A stretch of DNA of 64,000 nucleotides from Ignatzschineria sp. F8392 (GTDB lineage Bacteria > Pseudomonadota > Gammaproteobacteria > Cardiobacteriales > Wohlfahrtiimonadaceae). Location of the stretch: positions 248,001-312,000 of the forward strand of contig NZ_NEFF01000002.1 of assembly GCF_002252045.1 (NCBI RefSeq), written 5' to 3'. Positions 9,630 to 19,693 of the stretch are shown here, one piece after another (the stretch's first letter is position 1; every line of letters begins with the position of its first letter). The position numbers and the translations under genes were made by a program. The notes beneath the pieces are model-generated. The model had not been told where the DNA came from. It did no database searches and saw nothing but the letters and a program-made list of their open reading frames with translations.

Positions 9630-12600
9630 ATGCGTAAAGCCATACTAAGAGTCGCGTTATCATCACTACTTGCACTATCGTTAGGCTCTGCAAATAATCT
9701 TGAGAGCATTCTACAGCAGACTCAAGATTCTAAAGTGACATCGCTCTTACAATATCAAAGTGATCCTCTACTTCACTTTCGAGATCATTATGGCTTTACG
9801 CTCTATGATTACGCCTTAACACAGAAAGAGCGAGATCTCCTTTCTTGGTTGGCAGCGGAGCAGATTCAAAGCGGGGTCGAATCTAAACTAGTACAACAGA
9901 CTCAAGTTTGGCTCTACCTACTAAAATATCCTGTCGATAATTTAGTAGGAGAGATGACCTCTGCTTTCCAAAATGATATCGCCTACTATCAAGAGAAACA
10001 GAATCTCCCCCTAATTAATGCGATTACGCCAGAATGGTTTATTCCTTTAGAACGTAAAGCGCTACAACCGCTGATCGATTCCCTCAAGAAAGAGAATCCT
10101 AACATTGCAGAAGCGGAATTACTCACCTTACTCAATCAGAGAATAGAGGAGAGACTCCCTTCATCAGCAAAACTATTACAAACGCCTTTTGTCACAGCGA
10201 CAATGCTCAAAAATATTGAGGCAGGAACCATCTCATTCCAATTACCAAAAGGTAAAGTGGCAGAAACAGGCGCAACAACAACGCTTCCCCTCTCCTTTAT
10301 AACAAAAGCAGAAAAACTCAATAATACGCCCCCTTTTCCCGGTCGAAAATTGCAGCTCTTCTTCGACTTTAATAATGATGAAATCGAAACGCTTCTCAAG
10401 CAGAGAGGCAGTCGCAGCAAAATCTTCACTCTACAGACATGGTTAAGAATGGCGGGCTACTTCCCATTACCATTAACAATTGATGGTCAGCGGGGCGCTA
10501 ATACGCGCACAGCTATTGAGCGCTATCAAGCATCTCTAGGACAGAAACAGGATGGAATCCCAAATCCCACCTGGGAGGTACCCCTTGAAAAAGAGGTTCG
10601 TAAAGATGTCCAGCGCCAACTCACTCTCTTAGGATTTTATGATGGTGAGATCGATGGTATCAATGGCATCGGCACAGAAAATGCTATTAAAGCATTTGAG
10701 AAGAGCATCAACCTTCCTGAAGTGGGAACCCTCTCTCCCAATATGCTCTTTCATCTCTTCAATGCTCGCTTCTTGCCTGAATCGATCCTCAAAGCGGTAG
10801 AAGCAGAACAGAAACAGATAGTTCAAGAGCAAAAATCTTTAAAGCCTTTGGCAAAAGAGGTCGAGAATCATCACCAGGATGCGCCCATAACGACAATCAA
10901 TCAGCAGCCTGAAGAGAGCACCCCATCTAAAAGATCGAATGAGACAGATCTATCGACATCCTCTTTAGAATCTCCACTGCCCTCACTCATTCCTCCGCTA
11001 CTCCAAGTAGCACTTGAAAAGCTTGCCGAATCTGATGCTGCAACAGAGAGTAAAGAGCAGGAAGAGATCACAACAGAGAGAAGCATAGAAGCTGAGGATC
11101 GCCCAACGACCACTCTCGATCATCAGAGTCAGAATAATAGCAATGAATCAAGCGATGCGAAGGATACCGACGAGCTTGATGAGGCAGAAGAACCTACCAT
11201 CGATGAGGTACGTTCACTAATCACCCTTGATGAACCCCTGCGAAACTTCTCCCTCTCTCGTAGTGAGATCGACAACCTTGTGATCAAAGCACGTGTTCCT
11301 AAGATCTTCTTTACCCAGACAGCCCTCTCCCTGCTCGACCTCTATGATGGTCCACTTGATGGCGCTAACGGTCCTGCAACAAGAGAAGCAATCCGTGCAT
11401 TTGAGAAAGCATTAGGACAAAATGAGACAGGAGAGCTACTCCCTCGCTGGGAAAATCCTCTCCGTCAGATTGCTTATCGCTTTGTACAATATCGCCTTAA
11501 AGAGGATGGTTTCTATAAAGGTGATATCGATGGATTACGTGGTCCCGGCACTCGAGAAGCGATTAAAGCCTATGAAAAATCAACCAATACTGAAGCTGTC
11601 GGCGCCCTCACGCCGGTACTACTCTTAACGCTCTTTAATGATGATCTCTCTGATAAGCCCATCAGTGATGAAGAGGTTCCTAGCGACTCTGTAGAAGATG
11701 TCTCAGAAGATGGAACCGCCCCTATTACGGCTGAAGAAGACCAAGAGCTACAAGCAGATAGCAATAAGATGGAAGAGCAGTATAAGGCATCAATTAAAGC
11801 TTTTGATCTCTCCCACCCCAAAAGTAGCGAAGAGACTGCTCTTGAACAACTTCAACTTGCTTACCTAGGTTTTTACACCGGCACGATAGATGGCCTAAAA
11901 GGACCAGGTACCAATCGTGCAGTTGAGGCATTTCAGAAATCCTTCTCTCTTCCTGTTACCGGCAAATTAGATCAGAAGAGTCGTGCACTTCTTGAAGAGG
12001 AGAATATCAATAAGTTCCAACGTTATCTTCAACGAACAGGCTATATGAAAGATCGTACAACTGGGACTTTAGGCCCTAAAACACGCCGTGCAATCGGGAT
12101 TTTAAAAAATCGTTATGGTTACCAAGTTAGTGACAAGCTCGATCTCCCAGCCTATCTGATTCTTATCGATGAAGAGCAGGAGACACAATTTGCGAAAAGC
12201 TACTATGAAAAGGTTGTTAAAGAGCGAGAAGCGGCTGAAAAGATAGTCGATACACAAGCCTATCTCATCGGTTTTGGTATCTTAAATGGTCGTGCTGATG
12301 GAAAGATGGGGCCGGCAACAGAGGGCGCTATTCAGACCTACCGTTCACAACAAGGGCTTAAAAAAGGAAAAGAGATCGATACTGCGCTCTTAGAGTCCTT
12401 TAAAAAGAATGCGCCCAAACAGGCTCAAACTTACCTCCAACAGTTAGGTTATCCAATAAAACCTGATGGTATTTTTGGTAAAAACTCTAAAAAGCAGTTG
12501 AATGCTTTCCTAACGAAAGCGAAAAAACCACAATCGGAAATTGTAACTGCCGAGATTCTTATGGAGTTACAGAGAGCTGTTGCCGCAAAAGTAGCAAGAG

Positions 12601-12887
12601 AACGTACAGCAAGTAGCAGTAGTAATACACGCAGTAGCGCACCTCGCCCTACCACTGCCGTTCCACCCCTTAAGAAAGGACTCCAACAAGATGCAGCCTT
12701 TGCTCGAGCGCCGGGGGGGACGGTGAATGGTCGCCTACAGATTGTGAAGAATGGATCAGGCCAAGTTGTCGGCTGTAAAGTTAACAACATCACCATGGCT
12801 GCCGATTGGTGTACCGGAAAGCGTAATGGTGCTCAATGCCGCGTCCTCTACAAAAATCAACGCGTTCTCTCAATGAGTTGCAAATAG
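9630..12887 (+). CDS. Exported protein with about eight peptidoglycan-binding repeats
   Basis: This 1085-residue protein begins with a signal peptide ending near GSANN. I count about eight PG_binding_1-like units, recognisable by the pattern L..LG(F/Y)Y.G.IDG..GPGT..AI..F: two near 250-400, two near 560-690, then four between about 735 and 985. They are joined by Ser/Thr/Glu-rich linkers (about 400-545 and 690-730). A Cys-containing tail (1035-1085) has VGCKVNN, DWCTGKRNGAQC and SMSCK. No catalytic domain is visible, so it is probably a wall-binding scaffold. It lies 7 bp after mnmG, likely the same transcript, and ends at a bidirectional terminator. Confidence 0.75.
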   Translation: MRKAILRVALSSLLALSLGSANNLESILQQTQDSKVTSLLQYQSDPLLHFRDHYGFTLYDYALTQKERDLLSWLAAEQIQSGVESKLVQQTQVWLYLLKYPVDNLVGEMTSAFQNDIAYYQEKQNLPLINAITPEWFIPLERKALQPLIDSLKKENPNIAEAELLTLLNQRIEERLPSSAKLLQTPFVTATMLKNIEAGTISFQLPKGKVAETGATTTLPLSFITKAEKLNNTPPFPGRKLQLFFDFNNDEIETLLKQRGSRSKIFTLQTWLRMAGYFPLPLTIDGQRGANTRTAIERYQASLGQKQDGIPNPTWEVPLEKEVRKDVQRQLTLLGFYDGEIDGINGIGTENAIKAFEKSINLPEVGTLSPNMLFHLFNARFLPESILKAVEAEQKQIVQEQKSLKPLAKEVENHHQDAPITTINQQPEESTPSKRSNETDLSTSSLESPLPSLIPPLLQVALEKLAESDAATESKEQEEITTERSIEAEDRPTTTLDHQSQNNSNESSDAKDTDELDEAEEPTIDEVRSLITLDEPLRNFSLSRSEIDNLVIKARVPKIFFTQTALSLLDLYDGPLDGANGPATREAIRAFEKALGQNETGELLPRWENPLRQIAYRFVQYRLKEDGFYKGDIDGLRGPGTREAIKAYEKSTNTEAVGALTPVLLLTLFNDDLSDKPISDEEVPSDSVEDVSEDGTAPITAEEDQELQADSNKMEEQYKASIKAFDLSHPKSSEETALEQLQLAYLGFYTGTIDGLKGPGTNRAVEAFQKSFSLPVTGKLDQKSRALLEEENINKFQRYLQRTGYMKDRTTGTLGPKTRRAIGILKNRYGYQVSDKLDLPAYLILIDEEQETQFAKSYYEKVVKEREAAEKIVDTQAYLIGFGILNGRADGKMGPATEGAIQTYRSQQGLKKGKEIDTALLESFKKNAPKQAQTYLQQLGYPIKPDGIFGKNSKKQLNAFLTKAKKPQSEIVTAEILMELQRAVAAKVARERTASSSSNTRSSAPRPTTAVPPLKKGLQQDAAFARAPGGTVNGRLQIVKNGSGQVVGCKVNNITMAADWCTGKRNGAQCRVLYKNQRVLSMSCK

Positions 12888-13001
12888 TTCAAATAAATAG
12901 TTCAAGTAAATAGTTTAAACAACTAATTAAATAACTTAAAAACAATTTGAAAAGTAGATAAGCAATATTACAAAAGAGTAATTCAAATACTGTATTGCAA
13001 A

Positions 13002-13039
13002 AGACCTCAAAAGCTATATCCGCTTTTGAGGTCTCTTTT
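13002..13039. terminator. Bidirectional terminator between convergent genes
   Basis: A perfect 13-bp stem pairs 13002-13014 with 13022-13034 around a 7-base loop. T follows on the plus strand and a shorter run on the minus strand. It separates the peptidoglycan-binding gene from convergent birA. Confidence 0.9.
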
Positions 13040-13056
13040 TATCCATGTTCTCTCAA

Positions 13057-14187
13057 TCAAAGCTCTCGAAGAGATAGATCTCCGGAGATAATGGTGCGAA
13101 TCTCTCCATCGGGCAACTCGACTAATAGCGCACCGCTCTCATCAATCCCTACTTCGCTACCGATCAATAGATCACGATCTGAGATAAGTTGCACACGACG
13201 TCCATAGAGAAGGCTAATCTTAGGCCAGATTAGAGTGAAATCAGGTAACTTCTCCCTAACAGGAATCCCCTGTTCAAGGGCATAAGATTGAGCCTCAACC
13301 AATTCACAAAGATGGTAGATCTTTTCACTTAAACGCGCAATCAGCCGATTTCGATCTAACGGCTCACCCAAAATCAATTCACAACAGGTAGGACGATTTC
13401 CCACTAATTCTAATTCTGAGTCATATTGATTATTAACCCCAATACCAATAATGACCTCAACATCATGACTATTGAAGATACTCTCTACCAATATCCCTGC
13501 TAATTTTGATTGTCCAACCCAGATATCATTTGGCCACTTTACCTTCGCACCACAAATTCCCAGCTCCTCAAGCACTTCTAAAAGAAGCGCACCAATACGG
13601 AGACTTAAAGAGCTTAAATAGGGGATCGATCGATGAGAAAAGTGGTATTTAAAAGAGAAATAGAGATTTTTAGCTAAAGGAGAGATCCACGCTTTCGCTC
13701 TTCTGCCCCGACCACCCGTCTGCATCTCAGCTACAGCGATCTTTGCAATTGCCTTCTCAGAGAGATTATTCGGGAGAAATTGATAATATTGCTCACCCCA
13801 ATAGGATAAGGGACGCTGAAGATCACTATTTGTAGAATCTGTGATAAAACGACGGACAAAGCATAATTCCCCTTGCAAAGCAGGCGGCAAGAGTTGTGAT
13901 ACTCGTTGAAGATCGAGGGGCTGATAACCGCTAGAGATAATGCTTCCAGCCTTAAGATCCACCTGAATGAGATCCGTCAAGGTTGATAGATATTGCAACG
14001 CTTTTTGAAAAATCGCCTCACTCCCTTTTTGTCGTAACAGTAAAGGTGCGTCACCCTGTTGCAACATCTGCTGATAGAGCTGATGATCTTCATACACTCC
14101 TGCAGTTGCTAATTGTAAAAAGAGTTGATCGAGAAGCGCCTGCTCTGCCCGCCCTTCCCAACGATGACTCCCCCAATGATTATCCAT
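13057..14187 (-). CDS. birA: Biotin-[acetyl-CoA-carboxylase] ligase
   Basis: BirA makes biotinyl-AMP and transfers biotin to the carrier protein of acetyl-CoA carboxylase. The ligase core is clear: TDSTNSDL, GGRGRRAKAW, VKWPNDIW, SKLAGILVE and GIGVNNQY. The C-terminal SH3-like part contains SEVGIDESGALLVELPDG. The 376-residue length exceeds E. coli BirA. The N-terminal 115 residues are divergent and may still be a winged helix (repressor) domain, but I could not identify it with certainty. It is convergent with the peptidoglycan-binding gene. Confidence 0.93.
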   Translation of the reverse strand: MDNHWGSHRWEGRAEQALLDQLFLQLATAGVYEDHQLYQQMLQQGDAPLLLRQKGSEAIFQKALQYLSTLTDLIQVDLKAGSIISSGYQPLDLQRVSQLLPPALQGELCFVRRFITDSTNSDLQRPLSYWGEQYYQFLPNNLSEKAIAKIAVAEMQTGGRGRRAKAWISPLAKNLYFSFKYHFSHRSIPYLSSLSLRIGALLLEVLEELGICGAKVKWPNDIWVGQSKLAGILVESIFNSHDVEVIIGIGVNNQYDSELELVGNRPTCCELILGEPLDRNRLIARLSEKIYHLCELVEAQSYALEQGIPVREKLPDFTLIWPKISLLYGRRVQLISDRDLLIGSEVGIDESGALLVELPDGEIRTIISGDLSLREL

Positions 14188-14204
14188 CGATACCTGCCTA
14201 TTTC

Positions 14205-14340
14205 TCTATTAATATTAACGATTCTGTTAATGGCCCTGTTAATGGATCCTGTTAACGACCTGACTAATGATTCCCTTAGTTACTCCATTAGTTATCCCAT
14301 TAATAATTACATTAATAGTTTCATTAACGAATCTAAGCCT
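14205..14340. repeat. Degenerate 12-13 bp tandem repeat
   Basis: About ten imperfect units with a core like ctgttaatggat or cattaatagttt follow one another between birA and the terminator at 14379. Reading frames over it give low-complexity peptides rich in Asn, Ile and Ser, which I take as spurious. Confidence 0.6.
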
Positions 14341-14378
14341 AAGCGATCTAATGATCGTCAAATTATCAGCCACAAAGA

Positions 14379-14403
14379 AAAAGAGTGCTAAATAGCACTC
14401 TTT
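14379..14403 (-). terminator. Rho-independent terminator downstream of the aminotransferase unit
   Basis: The stem aaagagtgct (14380-14389) pairs with agcactcttt (14394-14403) over a 4-base loop. On the minus strand it runs into a T-rich tail. It would end the ppk-permease-aminotransferase-small peptide transcript. Confidence 0.75.
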
Positions 14404-14426
14404 CTACAACCGCTCTATCTCTTCAA

Positions 14427-14528
14427 TTAACTAAAAAAGATAACACTAAAGAGAAGCGCCCAACCGACAATACAGAGTAAGGCAATAATGTAGAGCGGAA
14501 GCTTATATATAAATACACTTTCTGACAT
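14427..14528 (-). CDS. 33-residue predicted membrane peptide
   Basis: This short reading frame encodes MSESVFIYK, then one hydrophobic helix (about residues 11-31) ending VIFFS. An AGGGGG stretch lies 7 nt before the ATG. The frame begins 36 bp after the aminotransferase stop and ends just before a terminator, so it fits as the last gene of that transcript. I do not recognise a family. Support is only the ribosome-binding site, the position and the clean transmembrane profile, and a chance open frame is possible. Confidence 0.5.
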   Translation of the reverse strand: MSESVFIYKLPLYIIALLCIVGWALLFSVIFFS

Positions 14529-14563
14529 ATAAAACCCCCTACAAATAGATCAATCAAATATTG

Positions 14564-15760
14564 TTATAGTACATTAACTACCGCATTCGCCGCAAGCTCA
14601 ATATTCTGGTCATTCAACGCAGCAATACAGATACGACCGGTATCAACAGTATAGATAGCATAATCCTTTTTCATTTTTGCCACTTGATCTGCGCTAAGTC
14701 CTGAGTAAGAAAACATTCCCGCTTGATCATTGATGAAGCTAAAGTCGATCTTATCTTGCTTACTATTGAGGAGCTCTACAAATTTTGAGCGCATTGTCTT
14801 AATTCTATCTCGCATCTCTGCAAGTTCTGCCTCCCACTCTGCTCGTAGTTGGTCATCCGCTAAGACATAGTGGACAATCTGAGCACCATAAGAAGGGGGT
14901 GAAGAGTAGATTGCACGCACCATAATCTTCAATTGTGAAGTAACACGCTCTTGCTCCTCTTTATCGGAGGTAATGACCGTTAATGCTCCAATTCGCTCAC
15001 TATAGAGTGAGAAAGATTTAGAGAAGGAGGTGGCAATAAAGACCGGCATCTCTTTTTCTGCAAAGATATGGATCGCTTCTGCATCTTCACGAATACCTTT
15101 TGAGAATCCTTGATATGCCATATCTAAGAATGGAATTAAATTACGCGCTTTAAAGAGCTCTGCTAACTGCTGCCACTCTTCTGTAGAGAGATCTGCCCCG
15201 GTAGGGTTATGACAACAAGCATGAAGCACAACGATCGACTCTTCTGGAATCTCTTCCATCTTCTTGAAAAAGGCAGCAAAATCAACCCCTTTCGTTTTAG
15301 GATCAAAATAGGGATATTCCTCTACTTCAAACCCGGCGCCGGCAAAGATTGCAATATGGTTATTCCATGTCGGTTTTGAGACATAAACCTTACTATTAGG
15401 TTTAATACTATGTAAGAAATCAGCACCTACTTTTAATGCCCCCGTTCCACCTAAAGATTGTACCGTTGCTAAACGTCGTGTCTGATAGAGCTCATGATCC
15501 TCTGTAAAGAGAAGCTTCTGTACACAATCGATATAACTTCCTAAACCTTGCATTGGAAGATAGACGCGCGGTCCTGAGTGTTCAAAAAGATAAGCCTCTG
15601 CTGCTTTTACCGCTTTTAAGACTGGCACTTTTCCTTCAGCATCTGAATAGATACCGATACTTAAGTTTACCTTCTCTTCTCTAGGGTCATTTTTATATGA
15701 CTCTACTACCCCTAAAATCGCGTCATCCGGCGCTAATGGAACATCGTTAAATAGTTTCAT
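14564..15760 (-). CDS. Aromatic/aspartate aminotransferase (class I)
   Basis: This is a PLP-dependent aminotransferase of the AspC/TyrB type that interconverts aspartate or aromatic amino acids and the matching 2-oxo acids. The 398-residue length is normal for the family. Visible features are NLSIGIY, HACCHNPTGADLS, FLDMAYQGFSKG and the PLP-lysine segment ATSFSKSFSLYSERIGAL. Sequence alone does not let me choose between AspC and TyrB. It lies 24 bp downstream of the anion permease gene, probably cotranscribed. Confidence 0.92.
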   Translation of the reverse strand: MKLFNDVPLAPDDAILGVVESYKNDPREEKVNLSIGIYSDAEGKVPVLKAVKAAEAYLFEHSGPRVYLPMQGLGSYIDCVQKLLFTEDHELYQTRRLATVQSLGGTGALKVGADFLHSIKPNSKVYVSKPTWNNHIAIFAGAGFEVEEYPYFDPKTKGVDFAAFFKKMEEIPEESIVVLHACCHNPTGADLSTEEWQQLAELFKARNLIPFLDMAYQGFSKGIREDAEAIHIFAEKEMPVFIATSFSKSFSLYSERIGALTVITSDKEEQERVTSQLKIMVRAIYSSPPSYGAQIVHYVLADDQLRAEWEAELAEMRDRIKTMRSKFVELLNSKQDKIDFSFINDQAGMFSYSGLSADQVAKMKKDYAIYTVDTGRICIAALNDQNIELAANAVVNVL

Positions 15761-15784
15761 CCTAATTCCTTATTATCTTTACTT

Positions 15785-17596
15785 TTATAGTGGCCAAAAA
15801 TAGATCACTGCCGGCACTGCTGTTAAAACCAGTAACAGATCGAGCAACAACCCCATTCGCCAATAATCCCCAAACTGATAGCCTCCTGGTCCCATCACCA
15901 ATGTATTTGAATGGTGCCCTATCGGAGTATTAAAAGCACAAGAGCAAGCGATTGCAATGATCATTAAATAGGGATCGATATTGTGTCCCATCATATTTGC
16001 AACACCTACGGCAATAGGTGCCATTATGACCGCTGTTGCTGAGCTATTAATTACATCGGTAATCAGCATCGTTACGAGCATGATTATAGACAATACTAGC
16101 ATAGCAGGAAGCCCTTCTAAAAGGGGAACAATCGATGAGACAATAATATTTGTTGCCCCACTCGAGTCGAGCGCAGCACCCACAGTGATAAAACATCCTA
16201 AAAGGACAATAAGAGGTCCATCAATACTCTGGTAGACCTCTCGAAGTGAGACTAAACGGAAAATGATGAGAAGAAAAATTGCCAGCGGGAAAGCGATATG
16301 GGGCGGTAAGATCTGAAATGCTACCAATAGAATAGAGACAATAAAGATTCCAACTGTTGGCAATAATTTTGAAGAGGGCTTTAAACGTATATTACGTTCA
16401 GCAAGTGGTAGGCACCCGAGATAATTCATTGTTTCGGGTAACTCCTTCTTATCTCCCTGAATAAGCAGAATATCCCCCGGTTTTAAGGTTAAACGGGAGA
16501 AGCGTTGCCGTATACTCTCGCTTTGACGCGATATCCCTAATATATTGATTTTATAGCGCTCTCGAAGATAGAGCTCTGAGATCATATGCCCTGCAATTCT
16601 AGCCCCGGGATTAACAACAACTTCTAACGTCTGTAGAGAATCGACGCCATCCCCCTCTTTTCCCTCTTTAGTAAAACGGATATTCACTCCCGAGAGAAGC
16701 TCTAGCTGCTTGAGATCTTCCGGCTGCCCTTCAATTAAGAGGACATCATTTTCTCGCAATATCTCCTCTTTACTCGGAGAGAGGAGTCGTCTTGCCCCAC
16801 GAAGAAGCGTCACAACATTGACATGATCTTCTGTCACCTTCTCTAGTTCTGCAATCGTCTTCCCAATAAACTTATTATTCGGCAAGATCTTTGCCTCTAA
16901 AAGATAATCATCGGTCTCAAAGAGACGACTATTATTCTCTGTATCCCGAATCGGAATAAGACGCCAACCAATAAATGAGATATAGAGGAGACCAACAATA
17001 ACCACCACGATTCCGACGGGCAAAAAGTCGAACATCGCAAAGGCTCCAGCCGCAGGATCCACTGTCTCTCGATATTGAGCAATAATCATATTAGGGGGCG
17101 TACCAATTAATGTCGCAGTTCCCCCTAAAAGAGAAGCGAAAGCCATCGGCATCAGTAACTTTGACGTCGGAATATGGTAGCGTTGAGAAACTTGTAACGC
17201 GACCGGCATAATGAGCGCTAACGCCCCCACATCATTCATAAATGCTGAGAAGAAAGCGACCAACCCCGTTAGCGTTAAAACCAATAATACGGGGCGATCT
17301 GAAAAACGGCTCAAATGTTGAGAGAGATGGTAAGTCACCCCTGTATTTCCCAAGGCATTACTGAGGACCAAAACGGAGGCGACCGTAATAACAGCTCGAT
17401 GGCTAAAGCCTGAGAAAGCATTATTGAGTGGTACAACACCCACCAATACCATCGCTAATAGTGCCCCGAGAGCGACCACATCAAAGCGCCACTTTCCTAA
17501 CATGAAAGCGATAAAACTACAGAATAGAATCAATAATGCATAGAGCTGCGTATTGGTTATTCCGCTGATAAGTGGATCAGAAAATATTGTCAGCAT
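15785..17596 (-). CDS. SLC13/DASS-type permease with two TrkA-C (RCK_C) domains
   Basis: This 603-residue inner-membrane protein has hydrophobic blocks at both ends and a soluble middle (about 215-390). The middle carries two RCK_C-like units (LLEAKILPNNKFIGKTIAEL and VVNPGARIAGHMISEL). The membrane part has FMNDVGALALIMPVAL, FASLLGGTATLIGTPPN and, in the second half, NSSATAVIMAPIA and FNTPIGHHSNTLVMGPGGY, typical of SLC13 and sulfate/dicarboxylate carriers. The substrate cannot be fixed from sequence. It lies between ppk and the aminotransferase with gaps of about 24 bp, suggesting one operon. Confidence 0.88.
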   Translation of the reverse strand: MLTIFSDPLISGITNTQLYALLILFCSFIAFMLGKWRFDVVALGALLAMVLVGVVPLNNAFSGFSHRAVITVASVLVLSNALGNTGVTYHLSQHLSRFSDRPVLLVLTLTGLVAFFSAFMNDVGALALIMPVALQVSQRYHIPTSKLLMPMAFASLLGGTATLIGTPPNMIIAQYRETVDPAAGAFAMFDFLPVGIVVVIVGLLYISFIGWRLIPIRDTENNSRLFETDDYLLEAKILPNNKFIGKTIAELEKVTEDHVNVVTLLRGARRLLSPSKEEILRENDVLLIEGQPEDLKQLELLSGVNIRFTKEGKEGDGVDSLQTLEVVVNPGARIAGHMISELYLRERYKINILGISRQSESIRQRFSRLTLKPGDILLIQGDKKELPETMNYLGCLPLAERNIRLKPSSKLLPTVGIFIVSILLVAFQILPPHIAFPLAIFLLIIFRLVSLREVYQSIDGPLIVLLGCFITVGAALDSSGATNIIVSSIVPLLEGLPAMLVLSIIMLVTMLITDVINSSATAVIMAPIAVGVANMMGHNIDPYLMIIAIACSCAFNTPIGHHSNTLVMGPGGYQFGDYWRMGLLLDLLLVLTAVPAVIYFWPL

Positions 17597-17620
17597 GTGA
17601 CTCCATCTACTTCCGAATGT

Positions 17621-19693
17621 CTACTGTCGGGATATTAATAACTTTTCTTGTGCTGAAAGCATAGCGCCTCTCTCCTCCATTGTAAATGGTTCCTGAGAGT
17701 ATTCACCACTCTTACCATCGAGAATCCATGCCGTATAATCAGCAAAGTAAGCGAGCAATCCTTCATTGATAAGATGGCGCTTAATAGAGGGATGCTCTAT
17801 CGGAACAGCCACCTCAATACGACGAAAGAAATTACGATGCATCCAATCGGCGCTCGAGATATAGACCCGCTCCTCTCCTGCTCGATAGAAATAGAAGACG
17901 CGAGAGTGCTCTAAGAAACGCCCGACAACTGAATAGACCCGAATATTCTCCGAAAAGCCTTTTAAGCCAGGTCTCAAAGAGCAAGCGCCACGAACTAAAA
18001 GATTGATAATTACGCCGGCATTAGATGCTTCATAGAGCTTTTCAACAATGCCCTCCTCTAAGAGCGCATTCATACGTGCCATAATCGATGCCGGTCTTCC
18101 CGCTTTAGCTTCCTCAATTTCAAAATTGATATGGGCTATTAAATTATCATAGAGATTAAAAGGCGCTTGCCATAGCCTCTTTAATTGTGGAGGGCGCCCT
18201 AAGCTGCCCAAATTCACAAAGATATTGGTCACATCTTGTGCGATCTCGCGATTCCCCGTCATAATCGCAAAATCAGTATAGAGTCTTGCTGTTCCCGTAT
18301 GATAATTGCCGGTACTCAGGTGGGTATAATACTCAAGATGGTCGGGATTTTCTTCAGTCGGCTCATTGCGAACAATCAATAACATCTTCGCATGTGTTTT
18401 ATAACCAAAGATTCCATAGACAACCTTAACACCCGCCTCTTCAAGAATCGCAGCCCAAGTAAGATTGGTCTCTTCATCAAAACGTGCCATCAACTCACAG
18501 ACAACATTAACCTCTTTACCATTTTTTGCGGCAGTTATCAGATGCTTCATCAATTGTGAGTCGTTACCGGTACGATAGATCGTCATCCGGATCATCTGTA
18601 CCTGAGGATCATTCGCGGCAACTTCGAGTAATCTTACCGTGGGGGCAAAGCTATCAAACGGATGGTGAAAAAGTTGATCTTTTCCCTTAATAATGGAAAA
18701 GATATCATCAGTATCAACCCACTTCTCCGCATATTTTGGATAGAACTCTGGATAGAAGAGCTCATCTTTATCTTTTACAAAATGACTCAGCTCTCGAAAG
18801 CGACAAAGATCGATAAAGTTCGCGATCGGATAGATCTCTGTTGTCGGCAACTCAAACTCTTTTGCTAAAAACTCTACCAACTTCTTCGGCATCTGAGCAC
18901 TAATTTCAAGGCGCACCGCATGCCCAAAATTTCGTTGATGAAGCTCCCCTTTTAATGCCTGATGTAAATTTGTAAGTTCCTCTTTATCGATAAAAAGATG
19001 GCTATTGCGCGTCACTCTAAATTGATAAGCCGCTTTTACCACAAAGCCATCAAAAATCACTTTCAATTGATCGCGAATAATTTCACTAACAGTGGTAAAA
19101 CGGACATGTGATAGATCGTTGCTCGGCAAACGGATCAATGCCGGCAAATTCTTCGGGATAGAGAGCATCGCTGTATCAACCTCTCGCCCGTAGATATCTT
19201 TCCCCTTCAACTCAATAATATAGTTGAGCGACTTGTTGTAGATATGGGGAAAAGGATGGGCAATATCGAGTGCTATCGGCGTTAAAAGCGGATTAATTGA
19301 CTCATTAAAATAACTCAGTAATTGCGCTTTATCAGCATCAGTCCAATCTCGTCGATGGATAAATTCTATATTCGCCTCAGATTTTAAGAGCGGCAAAATC
19401 TCCTGGTCGAGAAGTTTATATTGCGCTTTAACTAATGCTGTTACACGCTGATAGATCACTTTCTGCCAAACATCAACAGGCTCCCCATCAATCAGAGTCT
19501 CTCCGGCAAAGATGCGCTCCTTAATATTTGCAAAACGCACCTCAAAAAATTCATCAAGGTTAGAGGAGACGATCGTCATAAAATTGAGTCGCTCCAATAG
19601 TGGGATGTGGGGATTTTCTGCCTGCTTTAAAACTCGCTCTTGGAAAGCGAGAATAGATTTTTCACGATTAATTAAAGGCAATTCAAATTCCAT
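17621..19693 (-). CDS. ppk1: Polyphosphate kinase
   Basis: PPK1 reversibly polymerises the terminal phosphate of ATP into polyphosphate. At 690 residues the length is normal. The N-terminal domain starts with SILAFQERVLKQAENPHIPLLERL in its usual form. The active site has FGYKTHAKMLLIVR with the phosphorylated His, followed by HLSTGNYHTGTARLYTD and, near the end, SADWMHRNFFRRIEV. It is the first gene of a likely ppk-permease-aminotransferase operon. Confidence 0.97.
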   Translation of the reverse strand: MEFELPLINREKSILAFQERVLKQAENPHIPLLERLNFMTIVSSNLDEFFEVRFANIKERIFAGETLIDGEPVDVWQKVIYQRVTALVKAQYKLLDQEILPLLKSEANIEFIHRRDWTDADKAQLLSYFNESINPLLTPIALDIAHPFPHIYNKSLNYIIELKGKDIYGREVDTAMLSIPKNLPALIRLPSNDLSHVRFTTVSEIIRDQLKVIFDGFVVKAAYQFRVTRNSHLFIDKEELTNLHQALKGELHQRNFGHAVRLEISAQMPKKLVEFLAKEFELPTTEIYPIANFIDLCRFRELSHFVKDKDELFYPEFYPKYAEKWVDTDDIFSIIKGKDQLFHHPFDSFAPTVRLLEVAANDPQVQMIRMTIYRTGNDSQLMKHLITAAKNGKEVNVVCELMARFDEETNLTWAAILEEAGVKVVYGIFGYKTHAKMLLIVRNEPTEENPDHLEYYTHLSTGNYHTGTARLYTDFAIMTGNREIAQDVTNIFVNLGSLGRPPQLKRLWQAPFNLYDNLIAHINFEIEEAKAGRPASIMARMNALLEEGIVEKLYEASNAGVIINLLVRGACSLRPGLKGFSENIRVYSVVGRFLEHSRVFYFYRAGEERVYISSADWMHRNFFRRIEVAVPIEHPSIKRHLINEGLLAYFADYTAWILDGKSGEYSQEPFTMEERGAMLSAQEKLLISRQ

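Noticed and set aside
14125-14391. 88-residue Asn/Ile/Ser-rich frame upstream of birA
   Set aside because: It is the translation of a degenerate 12-13 bp tandem repeat and ends in the terminator.
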